Assembly: GCA_007132865.1 (NCBI GenBank)
Contig: SLNU01000252.1
Span: 1 to 12,731, forward strand
Direction of reading: 5' to 3'
Length of the DNA: 12,731 nt
Source: Bacteroidales bacterium
GTDB taxonomy: Bacteria > Bacteroidota > Bacteroidia > Bacteroidales > UBA7960
Shown: piece after piece, positions 1 to 6,845 of the stretch
Layout: every line of letters begins with the position of its first letter
Position numbering within the stretch: position 1 is the stretch's first letter
The notes under the pieces: model-generated
The model's database searches: none
The model's input: only the letters and a program-made list of their open reading frames with translations
What the model was told of the DNA's origin: nothing
Position numbers and translations under genes: made by a program

Positions 1-113
1 TCTCCCCCCAGGAAAAGGGCGCGGGGCTTTTTGTTCCCCACCTGGGTGAAGAGTTTTTCATACTTGCTTTCCTTCCCATGAAGGTCAGACACAAAAAAAC
101 AGAAGTCATTCAT
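1..113 (-). CDS. Metallophosphoesterase, N-terminal fragment (runs off left edge)
   Basis: Translating the minus strand from the ATG at 113-111 gives 37 residues with no stop before the window edge, beginning MNDFCFFVSDLHGKESKYEK and ending RALFLGG plus two bases (GA) of an Asp or Glu codon. The SDLHG at residues 9-13 is the DxH metal-binding motif that opens calcineurin-like metallophosphoesterases. The hydrophobic strand LFLGG(D) near residue 37 fits the second, GD-type motif. Family members use two metal ions to hydrolyse phosphomono- or diesters; the substrate cannot be told from this fragment. The start overlaps the 3' end of the upstream nucleotidyltransferase gene by 8 bp, so translational coupling is likely. 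Two motifs in the right order and spacing make the family call good, although only the N-terminus is visible. Confidence 0.72.
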   Translation of the reverse strand, partial: MNDFCFFVSDLHGKESKYEKLFTQVGNKKPRALFLGG

Positions 114-555
114 GCGCACCCGCCTTTCTCAATAGTCTGGCGCTGTTGTGAACCGATCCGATCATGGCTGCAAAACTGTCCTTTTTTTCAATGTCTCCGT
201 CGGTAATGATGTGCAGGTCCACCAGGCTACCCGGTGTGTGCTGCCCGGTCTTTTCCTTGTTCAGCAAGGCAAGGCAGTGGCCCCAGCCATCAAAATATGC
301 CTGCAGGGCCTGGTGTTTCAATGGGTCGTCCGTGCAATGGGCCAGCAGGTCAATGTCGGAGCAGGGACCGGCATCGCCGGTCTTGGTGCTCCCGATCAGG
401 TAAATGGCTTTGATCCCGAACAATTTCATGTCCAGGGCACCAGCCATGGATTCGGCCATTTCATTGCGCCATTGCCAGTGATCTTTCCCCGCTGCCTGCT
501 TCTGTCCAGGCCTGTGCTCCCCACACTTTTTCTCCATATTGCCTGAATCCACCAT
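106..555 (-). CDS. Nucleotidyltransferase-fold domain protein
   Basis: About 149 residues from ATG 555. It holds the Pol-beta/MNT nucleotidyltransferase signature: GSTKTGDAGPCSDIDLL (about residues 55-71) gives the GS turn and the two metal-binding aspartates of the SDID segment, and VDLHII near residue 113 supplies the third carboxylate. Such folds transfer a nucleotidyl group from NTP to protein, RNA or a small molecule; the acceptor here is unknown. From memory of the family, the WRNEMAESMAGALDMKxFG lead-in resembles a domain often found at the C-terminus of PEP/pyruvate-binding (PEP synthase-like) proteins, but here it stands alone. An upstream ATG at 600 lies inside the terminator hairpin of the preceding gene, so I reject it as the start. 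ATG 555 or 537 is plausible. The gene overlaps the metallophosphoesterase start by 8 bp. A toxin-antitoxin MNT role is possible, but no HEPN partner is visible. Confidence 0.75.
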   Translation of the reverse strand: MVDSGNMEKKCGEHRPGQKQAAGKDHWQWRNEMAESMAGALDMKLFGIKAIYLIGSTKTGDAGPCSDIDLLAHCTDDPLKHQALQAYFDGWGHCLALLNKEKTGQHTPGSLVDLHIITDGDIEKKDSFAAMIGSVHNSARLLRKAGAHE

Positions 556-569
556 GCAGCATTTTTTAT

Positions 570-577
570 CAAATTTA
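570..577 (-). promoter_or_regulatory. Candidate Bacteroidetes -7 element for the nucleotidyltransferase gene
   Basis: The minus strand reads TAAATTTG, an exact match to TAnnTTTG. It sits 14 bp upstream of ATG 555, directly after the T-rich tail of the preceding terminator. No clear -33 TTG is present at the expected distance, so this is a motif match only. Confidence 0.4.
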
Positions 578-616
578 ATAAAAAGAAACCGGACCCGCAT
601 ATTGATGCAGGTCCGG
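578..616 (-). terminator. Intrinsic terminator after the AbgT transporter gene
   Basis: On the minus strand, arms at 616-605 (CCGGACCTGCAT) and 600-589 (ATGCGGGTCCGG) form a 12-bp stem with a single T-G wobble and a CAAT tetraloop. The run TTTCTTTTTAT follows. The T tract lies only on the minus-strand side, so it terminates leftward transcription from the transporter gene, whose stop lies about 100 bp upstream. Confidence 0.88.
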
Positions 617-654
617 CTATTTCACTGGGGCCAATGGCGCGGGTTCACGGAACT

Positions 655-694
655 ACCGGTGCGGTGTTACAAAGCAACCGGAGCGGTGTTACAA
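655..694. repeat. Two direct copies of an 18-bp repeat, 22-bp period
   Basis: ACCGGTGCGGTGTTACAA (655-672) and ACCGGAGCGGTGTTACAA (677-694) differ at one position and are separated by AGCA. They lie in the 3' untranslated stretch between the transporter stop codon and its terminator. No function is apparent. Confidence 0.8.
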
Positions 695-713
695 CCCCAC
701 AAGCACAGGGGCC

Positions 714-2243
714 TTAAGGAGCATAATAGATCGGTCCCTCGATCCCAAGCGGAATATTCAAAAGAATCCATGCGACGAACATGGGTATCCTCACGATCAT
801 GAAAGCGAGGGCGTAAGGCAGCATCACCGAGATGATGGTACCGATCCCGATACTCTTCACGTATTTCTGGGCAAAAACGATCACCAGCGGGAAGTAAGGA
901 AGCAGCGGGGTCAGGATATTGGAATAGGAATCACCAATCCTGTAAGCCGCCATGGTTGTTTCGGGTGAATACCCCATCAGCATGAGCATGGGAACGAATA
1001 TGGGTGCAAGAATCGCCCATTTCGCCGATGCGCTGCCGATGATCAGGTTGATTAATGAGGAAACCAGGATGAAGGCCACCAACAGGGGGATACCTACAAA
1101 GCCGATGTTCTGGAGCGCGGAGGCGCCGGAAATGGCCAGGATGGAGCCAAGATTTGACCAGATAAAGAACTGAACCAGGTGGGCAGCCACAAAGGCCAGC
1201 ACGATGTATCCGCCCATGGTCGCCATGGACTCCGCGGTCATTTGCGCCACATCCTTATCGCCCTTGATCGTCTTGGCAACCAAGCCGTAGATCAGTCCCG
1301 ATACAAAGAATAGGATAAACATCAGGGGCACGATGGAGTTGTAAAAAGGATTCAGGCTGCCGTCTTCCGCGCGCAAAACGCCGTTTGAGGGAATAATCGC
1401 CAGGGCGATGAGTCCCAGGATAACGAACACCGACACGCCGGCCCATTTCAGGCCCCTTTTTTCTTCTGGAGTGAACTCGTTGGAATACACTTCACTGTCA
1501 CCTCCTTCATAGGTACCAAGACGCGGCACGATGATCTTCTCCGTGACCCAGGTCCCGGCAATCCCGATCAGGGGTACGGAGGCGGCCATCAGGAAGTAGT
1601 TGGAGAGCGGGTTCACCGTATAGGACGCATCCATAATGGTTGCGGCCGACTGGGTAAAAGCGGCCATCATCGGGTCCAGACCGGTCGGCAGGAAGTTCGC
1701 CCCGAACCCACCAGACACACCGGCAAAAGCTGCGGCTAGACCGGCCAGGGGATGTCTTCCCATTCCCTTGAAAATGGCTGCCCCCAAGGGGATCAGCACC
1801 ACATAACCGGCGTCGGCGGCCACGGAGCTAATCATACCGGCAGTCACGATGGAAAAGGTAATGAGCGACTTGGGCACTTTGGATACAAAGATCCGCAGGG
1901 CGATGGAGATCAGCCCACTGCGTTCGGCCACCCCGATACCCAGCATCACCACCAACACCAGTCCAAGCGGGGGAAAAGTGGCAAATACCTGCACCATGGA
2001 GGTCAATATCTGCCGAATTCCTTCTGCATTCAGCAGGTTAACCGCCCGTATGGGCTCTGTAATTTCGGGAGAGGGATGATCCGCACTCAGCCCAAGTGAA
2101 CCGAATATCCAGGACAGGACGAGTACGATGGCGATCAGGATGGCAAAGAGGGTTACAGGCTGCGGGAGCTTGTTGCCCACCACCTCGATCTTGTTGAGCA
2201 TTCGCTGCATCAGTCCGGGCTTCTGCGTTGTCTCGTTAGTCAT
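714..2243 (-). CDS. AbgT-family transporter
   Basis: The 509-residue protein is a polytopic inner-membrane protein of the AbgT family, close in length to E. coli AbgT (508), Neisseria MtrF (522) and Alcanivorax YdaH (492). Members import p-aminobenzoyl-glutamate, a folate breakdown product, or export sulfonamides and PABA. Hydrophobic segments are visible at about residues 30-50, 90-120, 125-160, 165-190, 215-235, 265-285, 303-323, 343-375, 383-405, 408-425, 445-460 and 468-498. Family-like stretches include VTEKIIVPRLGTYEG (233-247) and the conserved C-terminal block GSASAKWAILAPIFVPM to YRIGDSYSNILTPLLPYFPL (403-453). The start MTNETTQKPG gives a short cytoplasmic tail. No abgA/abgB-like aminobenzoyl-glutamate hydrolase is adjacent, so direction and substrate are open. 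The gene looks monocistronic, with its own -7 element and terminator. Confidence 0.93.
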   Translation of the reverse strand: MTNETTQKPGLMQRMLNKIEVVGNKLPQPVTLFAILIAIVLVLSWIFGSLGLSADHPSPEITEPIRAVNLLNAEGIRQILTSMVQVFATFPPLGLVLVVMLGIGVAERSGLISIALRIFVSKVPKSLITFSIVTAGMISSVAADAGYVVLIPLGAAIFKGMGRHPLAGLAAAFAGVSGGFGANFLPTGLDPMMAAFTQSAATIMDASYTVNPLSNYFLMAASVPLIGIAGTWVTEKIIVPRLGTYEGGDSEVYSNEFTPEEKRGLKWAGVSVFVILGLIALAIIPSNGVLRAEDGSLNPFYNSIVPLMFILFFVSGLIYGLVAKTIKGDKDVAQMTAESMATMGGYIVLAFVAAHLVQFFIWSNLGSILAISGASALQNIGFVGIPLLVAFILVSSLINLIIGSASAKWAILAPIFVPMLMLMGYSPETTMAAYRIGDSYSNILTPLLPYFPLVIVFAQKYVKSIGIGTIISVMLPYALAFMIVRIPMFVAWILLNIPLGIEGPIYYAP

Positions 2244-2286
2244 ACGTAAAGTTTTGGGTTTATGAACGATGTCAAAATAAAAGCCC

Positions 2287-2296
2287 CAAATTTAAT
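2287..2296 (-). promoter_or_regulatory. Candidate -7 element for the AbgT transporter
   Basis: The minus strand reads ATTAAATTTG, containing TAAATTTG (TAnnTTTG). It lies about 44 bp upstream of the transporter ATG, implying a leader of roughly 35-40 nt. No convincing -33 TTG lies 17-23 bp further upstream. Confidence 0.4.
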
Positions 2297-2319
2297 GCAT
2301 TCGGGCAAACTGGAGAAGA

Positions 2320-2351
2320 AAAAGAAAAGTTTTTTGGGAAAGCTGGTTTCC
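2320..2351 (-). terminator. Weak hairpin with T-rich tail downstream of the T9SS protein gene
   Basis: On the minus strand, GGAAA (2351-2347), loop CCAGC and TTTCC (2341-2337) form a 5-bp stem. It is followed by CAAAAAACTTTTCTTTTTC. The stem is short and AT-biased, so termination here is only a possibility, but it is the best candidate between this gene and the transporter. Confidence 0.25.
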
Positions 2352-2360
2352 GCAGATCCT

Positions 2361-2440
2361 TTAACGGATGTTGGTGACCGCTAACGAATGATGGTGACCG
2401 CTAACGGATGATGGTGACCGCTAACGGATGATGGTGACCG
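2361..2440. repeat. Four tandem 20-bp copies of the 3' end of the T9SS protein gene
   Basis: The unit CTAACGGATGATGGTGACCG occurs head to tail at 2361-2380, 2381-2400, 2401-2420 and 2421-2440, with no spacers. Copies 3 and 4 are identical, copy 2 has one mismatch and copy 1 has two. Copy 4 is coding: on the minus strand it encodes the terminal VTIIR and the TAG stop of the gene at 2421-4169. The other three lie beyond the stop. Confidence 0.97.
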
Positions 2441-4169
2441 CGCCTTCGGCATATTTCGTCTCACCAAGGCGGGTGTATCGTATGACATAATAGTACACCC
2501 CGTCGGGATGGTTTTGACCGTCCCACCAGTTGTTGTAATAGTCGGAGTGTTCAAACACCTTGTTGCCCCAGCGGTTGTATATGACGATATGTGCCATTGG
2601 ATAATGCTCCAGGTTCAGGATCTCGAACAGGTCATTGATCCCGTCCGCGTTGGGAGTGAAGACATTCGGGATTACCAGGTCACAGTTCTGGTAGGAAAAA
2701 TCCTGGTTGAACACATCAAGGCAGCCTGTCAGCGTATCGGTCACAACCACTGAATACATGCCGACTTCCCTGGCCGTAATCGTATCCCGGTCCTGCCCGG
2801 GAATGTCTTGTCCGCCAAACTGCCACTGGTAAATCCAGTCAAAATTGCTCCCGCTGACCGGTAGCACCGTCAGCAGCGTGGAGTCGCCCTCGCAGACCGG
2901 AAGGTCCAGTTCGGAGAGGATTTCTGCCTTGGGCAGGGGAAGGACAGTGACAAATATGGTTGTATCGTACACACACCCGAGGTCATCCAGGGCCTCGAAG
3001 CGGAACGGGTACTCCCCTGGTTCATCAAGACTCGCATTGGCAGGATTGCCTGTAAGCGGTCCGTTTGGCCCGTACCAGGTGCCGCTGACAATCTCCGGGG
3101 TAAATATCAGAGAATCCGGATAGAACGCCTCATCGAAAAACAGGCTCCACCCAAAGATATGCCCGCTTTCCCCGGGGGTGTTATCGCGCACGGTAAGTGT
3201 CCACTCACCGTTCAGCGAACATCCCGTCAGGTTGACCAGGGTTTCGTCGGATGTATAGGTGCCAGCCGGGAGGTAAGGGGAGTTAAAATAATAGTTCCCG
3301 GCATTGTCGGTATAGGCATGGAACTGGTAAGCGGTCTCATCCATCCGTCCGAATTCCGGCTCCGGAGAAAAACAATATTCATACCCGCGCCCGGGGGTGA
3401 ACTCTTCCCAGACGACCGGTTCCCCAAGGTTGGCCCCACCCAGGCCAAAATCCTTCAGCGTGATGGAGGTTCCGTCAGGGCATTCCAGGTCAATCTTCAG
3501 ATGGCCGAAATCCACATGTTCCAGGTTGACACAAATGCGGTCAATATCCATGGCCGAAGCGATTTGTTGTCCACGCTCAAACACATCGAAAGCAAGGCTT
3601 GACTGGTAGACCTCGCCGGTCCCATCCGGAATCCGGCGGGTTTCGGTGACCGAGGTGGGGAATCCTGTCCATGTAGTCGGATGGGCCGTTCCAACCAGGG
3701 TGAACGGGGCAGTAGCACAGGCATTCTCCACCGTCGCCATGGTTCCGCTAAAAGTAGGGATCGTTCCCACCCTCACTACCTCATAGACCGTTGCACTGCA
3801 AGCATTCCCGGGATCCTGCACCACCAGCCTGATGGAATATGCGCCAGAGCCAGAAAAGGTATGGGAGACCTGCCTGCCGGAGTAAACCGACCCGTCAATG
3901 AGCCAGGAGTAGGTAAAGTTCTGGGGATTGTATGACACGCCTTCATCCGAATAGCCGGCTTCGGCAGTAAATGATTCCGTGCCCACCGTGCCGGGGCAAA
4001 AATCAAAACTCCCGGATGCTGGGATTATTTCCACCTGGAAAGACCCGCAAACTTCCAGCATTTGCTGTCCGACTCCAATCTCGCCGCCATCTTCCTGGCC
4101 GGTTGAAATGCCGCCCCCCACAAACACGGGCAATAACAGAAAAAACGCCAGGGATCGCAAATGTTTCAT
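2421..4169 (-). CDS. Secreted PKD / P-domain / Ig-like protein with T9SS type-B (gliding-motility) C-terminal domain
   Basis: A 582-residue exported protein. Residues 1-24 form a Sec signal peptide (KHLR n-region, LAFFLLLPVFVGGG core) without a lipobox Cys. Residues about 65-135 look like a PKD domain (YSWLIDGS, HTFSGSGAYSIRLVVQD). Residues about 185-346 resemble a proprotein-convertase P domain: DIDRICVNLEHVDFGHLKIDLECPDG is broken here at VDFGH as DIDRICVNLEHVDFG then HLKIDLECPDG, with GEWTLTVRDNTPGESG and GWSLFF near its end. Two Ig-like modules follow (about 350-412 and 413-490). The sorting domain starts at IPNVFTPNADGINDLFEI (about 500) and ends GAVTIIR, with the typical YNRWGNKVFE in between. 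It should cross the outer membrane through T9SS and be surface-attached or released. Twelve cysteines outside the signal peptide could form disulfides. No protease or other catalytic domain is visible, so binding or adhesion is likelier than catalysis. The P-domain call is by motif, without a profile search. Confidence 0.9.
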   Translation of the reverse strand: MKHLRSLAFFLLLPVFVGGGISTGQEDGGEIGVGQQMLEVCGSFQVEIIPASGSFDFCPGTVGTESFTAEAGYSDEGVSYNPQNFTYSWLIDGSVYSGRQVSHTFSGSGAYSIRLVVQDPGNACSATVYEVVRVGTIPTFSGTMATVENACATAPFTLVGTAHPTTWTGFPTSVTETRRIPDGTGEVYQSSLAFDVFERGQQIASAMDIDRICVNLEHVDFGHLKIDLECPDGTSITLKDFGLGGANLGEPVVWEEFTPGRGYEYCFSPEPEFGRMDETAYQFHAYTDNAGNYYFNSPYLPAGTYTSDETLVNLTGCSLNGEWTLTVRDNTPGESGHIFGWSLFFDEAFYPDSLIFTPEIVSGTWYGPNGPLTGNPANASLDEPGEYPFRFEALDDLGCVYDTTIFVTVLPLPKAEILSELDLPVCEGDSTLLTVLPVSGSNFDWIYQWQFGGQDIPGQDRDTITAREVGMYSVVVTDTLTGCLDVFNQDFSYQNCDLVIPNVFTPNADGINDLFEILNLEHYPMAHIVIYNRWGNKVFEHSDYYNNWWDGQNHPDGVYYYVIRYTRLGETKYAEGAVTIIR

Positions 4170-4209
4170 AGTAGAAATTTATGGCCTTAAGGAGCTCAAA
4201 AACAATTAC

Positions 4210-4230
4210 CCAATAAATACGATTAATTGG
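4210..4230. promoter_or_regulatory. Imperfect inverted repeat in the divergent lepA / T9SS-gene region
   Basis: Arms CCAATAAAT (4210-4218) and ATTAATTGG (4222-4230) pair at 8 of 9 positions around ACG. It lies within the probable leader of the minus-strand gene. It could be a small leader hairpin or an operator half-site pair; AT-rich sequence makes chance plausible. Confidence 0.25.
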
Positions 4231-4259
4231 ACGGTTTAGTATGCTGGTATAAATCCTGC

Positions 4260-4269
4260 CAAATTTAAT
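4260..4269 (-). promoter_or_regulatory. Candidate -7 element for the T9SS-exported protein gene
   Basis: The minus strand reads ATTAAATTTG, containing TAAATTTG (TAnnTTTG). It would place transcription start near 4254 and give a leader of about 85 nt. The same ten bases precede two other minus-strand genes in this window. Confidence 0.4.
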
Positions 4270-4340
4270 AAAAAATCCGGCAGCCTCACTGACGGAGTTA
4301 AATCCTTTAGTTTCACCGTAAAAGCAACGCAAAAAATGTG

Positions 4341-4348
4341 TACTTTTG
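4341..4348 (+). promoter_or_regulatory. Candidate -7 element for lepA
   Basis: TACTTTTG is an exact TAnnTTTG match that ends 19 bp before the lepA ATG. A start site near 4353-4355 would leave a leader of about 13-15 nt. The in-frame GTG at 4338 lies upstream of this element, so it supports ATG 4368 as the real start. No clear -33 TTG is visible. Confidence 0.5.
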
Positions 4349-4367
4349 CATCCCTGAAAGGAATAAC

Positions 4368-6158
4368 ATGAAGCATATCCGCAATTTTTGCATCATCGCA
4401 CATATTGACCATGGGAAGAGCACCCTGGCCGACCGCCTGCTGCAAATGACTGACACCATAAGCGATAGAGATTTTAAAGACCAGATGCTGGACAATATGG
4501 ATCTGGAAAGGGAGCGTGGCATCACAATCAAGAGCCACGCCATACAGATGGATTATGAGCAGGATGGGGTCCAATACGTGCTGAACCTGATCGACACCCC
4601 GGGACATGTGGACTTCAGTTACGAGGTTTCACGGTCGATCGCCGCCTGCGAGGGTGCCTTGCTGGTGGTAGACGCCTCCCAGGGCATTGAGGCCCAGACC
4701 ATCTCCAACCTATACCTGGCCCTTGAACATGACCTGGAGATCATCCCGGTGCTGAACAAGATGGACCTCCCCGGTGCCATGCCCGAGGAAGTTGCAGACC
4801 AGATCGTTGACCTGCTGGGTTGCGACCCCAGCGACATCATCCCGGCCAGCGGGAAAACCGGGTTCGGGATGGATATCATCCTGAACGCCATCGTGAGCCG
4901 CATTCCCCCTCCCACCGGTGATCCTGACAAGCCCTTGCGGGCGCTGATCTTTGACTCCATGTTCAACTCCTTCCGGGGGGTAATCGCCTATTTTCGGGTG
5001 TTCGACGGACAGATCCGCAAAGGAGACCATGTCAAATTCATGAACACCAAAAAAGATTACTTTGCCGACGAGGTTGGCAGCCTGAAAATGGGGCAGGTGC
5101 CCAGGGCCGTCATATCGGCAGGGGATGTCGGTTACATTATTTCAGGCATCAAGGAGGCCAAGGAGGTGAAGGTGGGCGATACCATCACCCATGTGAAACG
5201 TCCTACCCAGGAGGCCGTACAGGGTTTTGAAAACGTGAAGCCCATGGTGTTTGCCGGTATTTATCCCGTCGACACGGATGATTACGAGGAGCTGCGTACC
5301 GCCATGGAAAAGCTTCAGCTCAATGATGCCTCACTGACCTTCGAGCCGGAGTCTTCCGCGGCCCTGGGATTCGGGTTCCGCTGCGGATTCCTGGGTATGC
5401 TGCACATGGAGATCGTTCAGGAAAGGCTCGACCGGGAGTTTGACATGGTGGTCATCAATACTGTTCCCAACGTGGGTTACCGGATGCACAACAAAAAGGG
5501 GCAGGTGTTCGCGGTATACAATCCTTCCGACATGCCTGGTCCGAATGAGCTCGACGTTATTGAAGAGCCCTATATCCACGGACAAATTATTACCAAATCG
5601 GAATACGTCGGGGCCGTGATGGGGCTGTGCCTGGAAAAGCGCGGCACGGTCAAGAACCAGGTTTACCTGACCACCGACCGGGTGGAACTGACCTTTGACA
5701 TGCCCCTGGCAGAAATCGTTTTCGACTTTTACGACAGGCTGAAAAGCATCTCCCGCGGGTATGCCTCCTTTGACTACCACCCCACCGGTTACAAGCCATC
5801 TAAATTGGTCAAGCTCGACATTTTGCTGAACGGAGAGCAGGTGGACGCCCTCTCGGCACTGATCCACCAGGACAATGCCTATATGTTCGGAAAACGCATC
5901 TGTGAAAAGCTGAAGGAACTGATCCCCAGGCAACAGTTCGACATCGCCATTCAGGCCGCGATCGGCGCCAAGATCATCGCAAGGGAAACGGTGAAGGCCC
6001 TGCGAAAGGACGTAACCGCGAAATGTTATGGTGGCGACATCACCCGTAAGCGCAAGTTGCTGGAAAAACAAAAGAAAGGGAAAAAGCGCATGCGCCAGGT
6101 CGGGAATGTGGAGGTGCCCCAGCAGGCATTCATGGCTGTACTCAAGCTGAACGACTAA
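4368..6158 (+). CDS. lepA: Elongation factor 4 (LepA), ribosome-associated GTPase
   Basis: LepA/EF4 is a translational GTPase that binds the 70S ribosome and affects back-translocation, initiation or 30S assembly. The 596 residues from ATG 4368 match the usual length (E. coli 599) and the conserved start [21 protein letters not shown] motifs are in order: G1 AHIDHGKST (11-19), G2 within ERERGITI (47-54), G3 DTPGH (76-80), G4 NKMD (130-133) and G5 SGK (161-163). The C-terminus ends in the LepA-specific basic domain ([42 protein letters not shown]), which separates it from EF-G. A 10-residue longer reading from GTG 4338 is unlikely because it starts upstream of the -7 element. A weak GAAAGG precedes ATG 4368 by 6 bp. 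The stop overlaps the stop of the convergent rsmI by 4 bp. Confidence 0.98.
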   Translation: MKHIRNFCIIAHIDHGKSTLADRLLQMTDTISDRDFKDQMLDNMDLERERGITIKSHAIQMDYEQDGVQYVLNLIDTPGHVDFSYEVSRSIAACEGALLVVDASQGIEAQTISNLYLALEHDLEIIPVLNKMDLPGAMPEEVADQIVDLLGCDPSDIIPASGKTGFGMDIILNAIVSRIPPPTGDPDKPLRALIFDSMFNSFRGVIAYFRVFDGQIRKGDHVKFMNTKKDYFADEVGSLKMGQVPRAVISAGDVGYIISGIKEAKEVKVGDTITHVKRPTQEAVQGFENVKPMVFAGIYPVDTDDYEELRTAMEKLQLNDASLTFEPESSAALGFGFRCGFLGMLHMEIVQERLDREFDMVVINTVPNVGYRMHNKKGQVFAVYNPSDMPGPNELDVIEEPYIHGQIITKSEYVGAVMGLCLEKRGTVKNQVYLTTDRVELTFDMPLAEIVFDFYDRLKSISRGYASFDYHPTGYKPSKLVKLDILLNGEQVDALSALIHQDNAYMFGKRICEKLKELIPRQQFDIAIQAAIGAKIIARETVKALRKDVTAKCYGGDITRKRKLLEKQKKGKKRMRQVGNVEVPQQAFMAVLKLND

Positions 6159-6835
6159 GCCGGCTCCCCGCCGCCGACCACCAGCGTGATCTCCCCCTTG
6201 ATTGCGGACCGTTTCCCAAAAACCACGGCCAGTTCCTGCAATGTGCCGCGCACATGTTCCTCGTGCACCTTACTGATCTCCCGCGAGACCGATGCCGGTC
6301 TTTCAGTCCCCAGCAATTCTGCCAGTTCCCCCAGGGTTTTTACAAGCCGGTAAGGCGATTCGTACAACACCATTGTCCGGGTTTCCGCTACAAGTTGCAC
6401 GAGGCGCGAGCGGCGTCCCTTCTTTATCGGCAAAAAGCCTTCAAAGACGAACCGGTCGCATGGCAAACCGGAGCAAACCAGCGCGGGCACGAAGGCTGTG
6501 GCCCCGGGAAGGCATTCCACCTCCACACCAGCGCGAAGGCATTCCCTGACCAGCAGAAAGCCAGGATCGGAGATGCCTGGAGTACCTGCCTCGCTTACCA
6601 CTGCCATGGATTGTCCGGCAAGCAGTTTTTCGATCAATGGTCCCAGGACCTTATGTTCATTGTGCTGGTGGTGTGAATGCATGCGGGTGGTAATTCCGAA
6701 GTGCTGAAGCAACTTGGCCGTGGTGCGCGTATCTTCCGCCAGGATCAGGTCAGCCTCCTTCAATACCCTGATCGCCCGGAGTGTCATATCTTCCAGGTTG
6801 CCAATCGGACTGGGTACAATAAAGAGTTTTCCCAT
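6155..6835 (-). CDS. rsmI: 16S rRNA (cytidine-1402 2'-O)-methyltransferase RsmI
   Basis: RsmI uses S-adenosylmethionine to 2'-O-methylate C1402 of 16S rRNA in the P-site decoding region. The 226-residue protein shows the tetrapyrrole-methylase fold and family motifs in order: [17 protein letters not shown] (5-21), [11 protein letters not shown] (33-43), [12 protein letters not shown] (81-92), LPGATA (109-114), FEGFLP (131-136), YESPYR (158-163) and [10 protein letters not shown] (184-193). It is shorter than E. coli RsmI (286) and ends just after the core, lacking the extra C-terminal region; from memory, this is common in Bacteroidetes. ATG 6835 lies 10 bp after the stop of the upstream hypothetical gene, so the two are very probably co-transcribed. 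Its TAG stop overlaps the lepA TAA on the opposite strand. Confidence 0.96.
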   Translation of the reverse strand: MGKLFIVPSPIGNLEDMTLRAIRVLKEADLILAEDTRTTAKLLQHFGITTRMHSHHQHNEHKVLGPLIEKLLAGQSMAVVSEAGTPGISDPGFLLVRECLRAGVEVECLPGATAFVPALVCSGLPCDRFVFEGFLPIKKGRRSRLVQLVAETRTMVLYESPYRLVKTLGELAELLGTERPASVSREISKVHEEHVRGTLQELAVVFGKRSAIKGEITLVVGGGEPA

Positions 6836-6845
6836 TTTACCCGGG

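Noticed and set aside
2361..2440. CRISPR-like array.
   Set aside because: The four 20-bp units are directly abutting with no spacers, and one is coding; no cas genes are present.
710..4195. Shared 13-mer GGCCTTAAGGAGC at 710-722 and 4183-4195.
   Set aside because: A match of this length is expected about once or twice by chance in a 12.7-kb window, and the contexts differ (gene end versus leader).
4338..4367. GTG start that would extend LepA by 10 residues.
   Set aside because: It lies upstream of the TACTTTTG -7 element, and the family start [19 protein letters not shown] begins exactly at ATG 4368.
5331..6071. 246-residue open frame on the minus strand opposite lepA.
   Set aside because: It is a shadow of the LepA C-terminal coding region with no recognisable motif.
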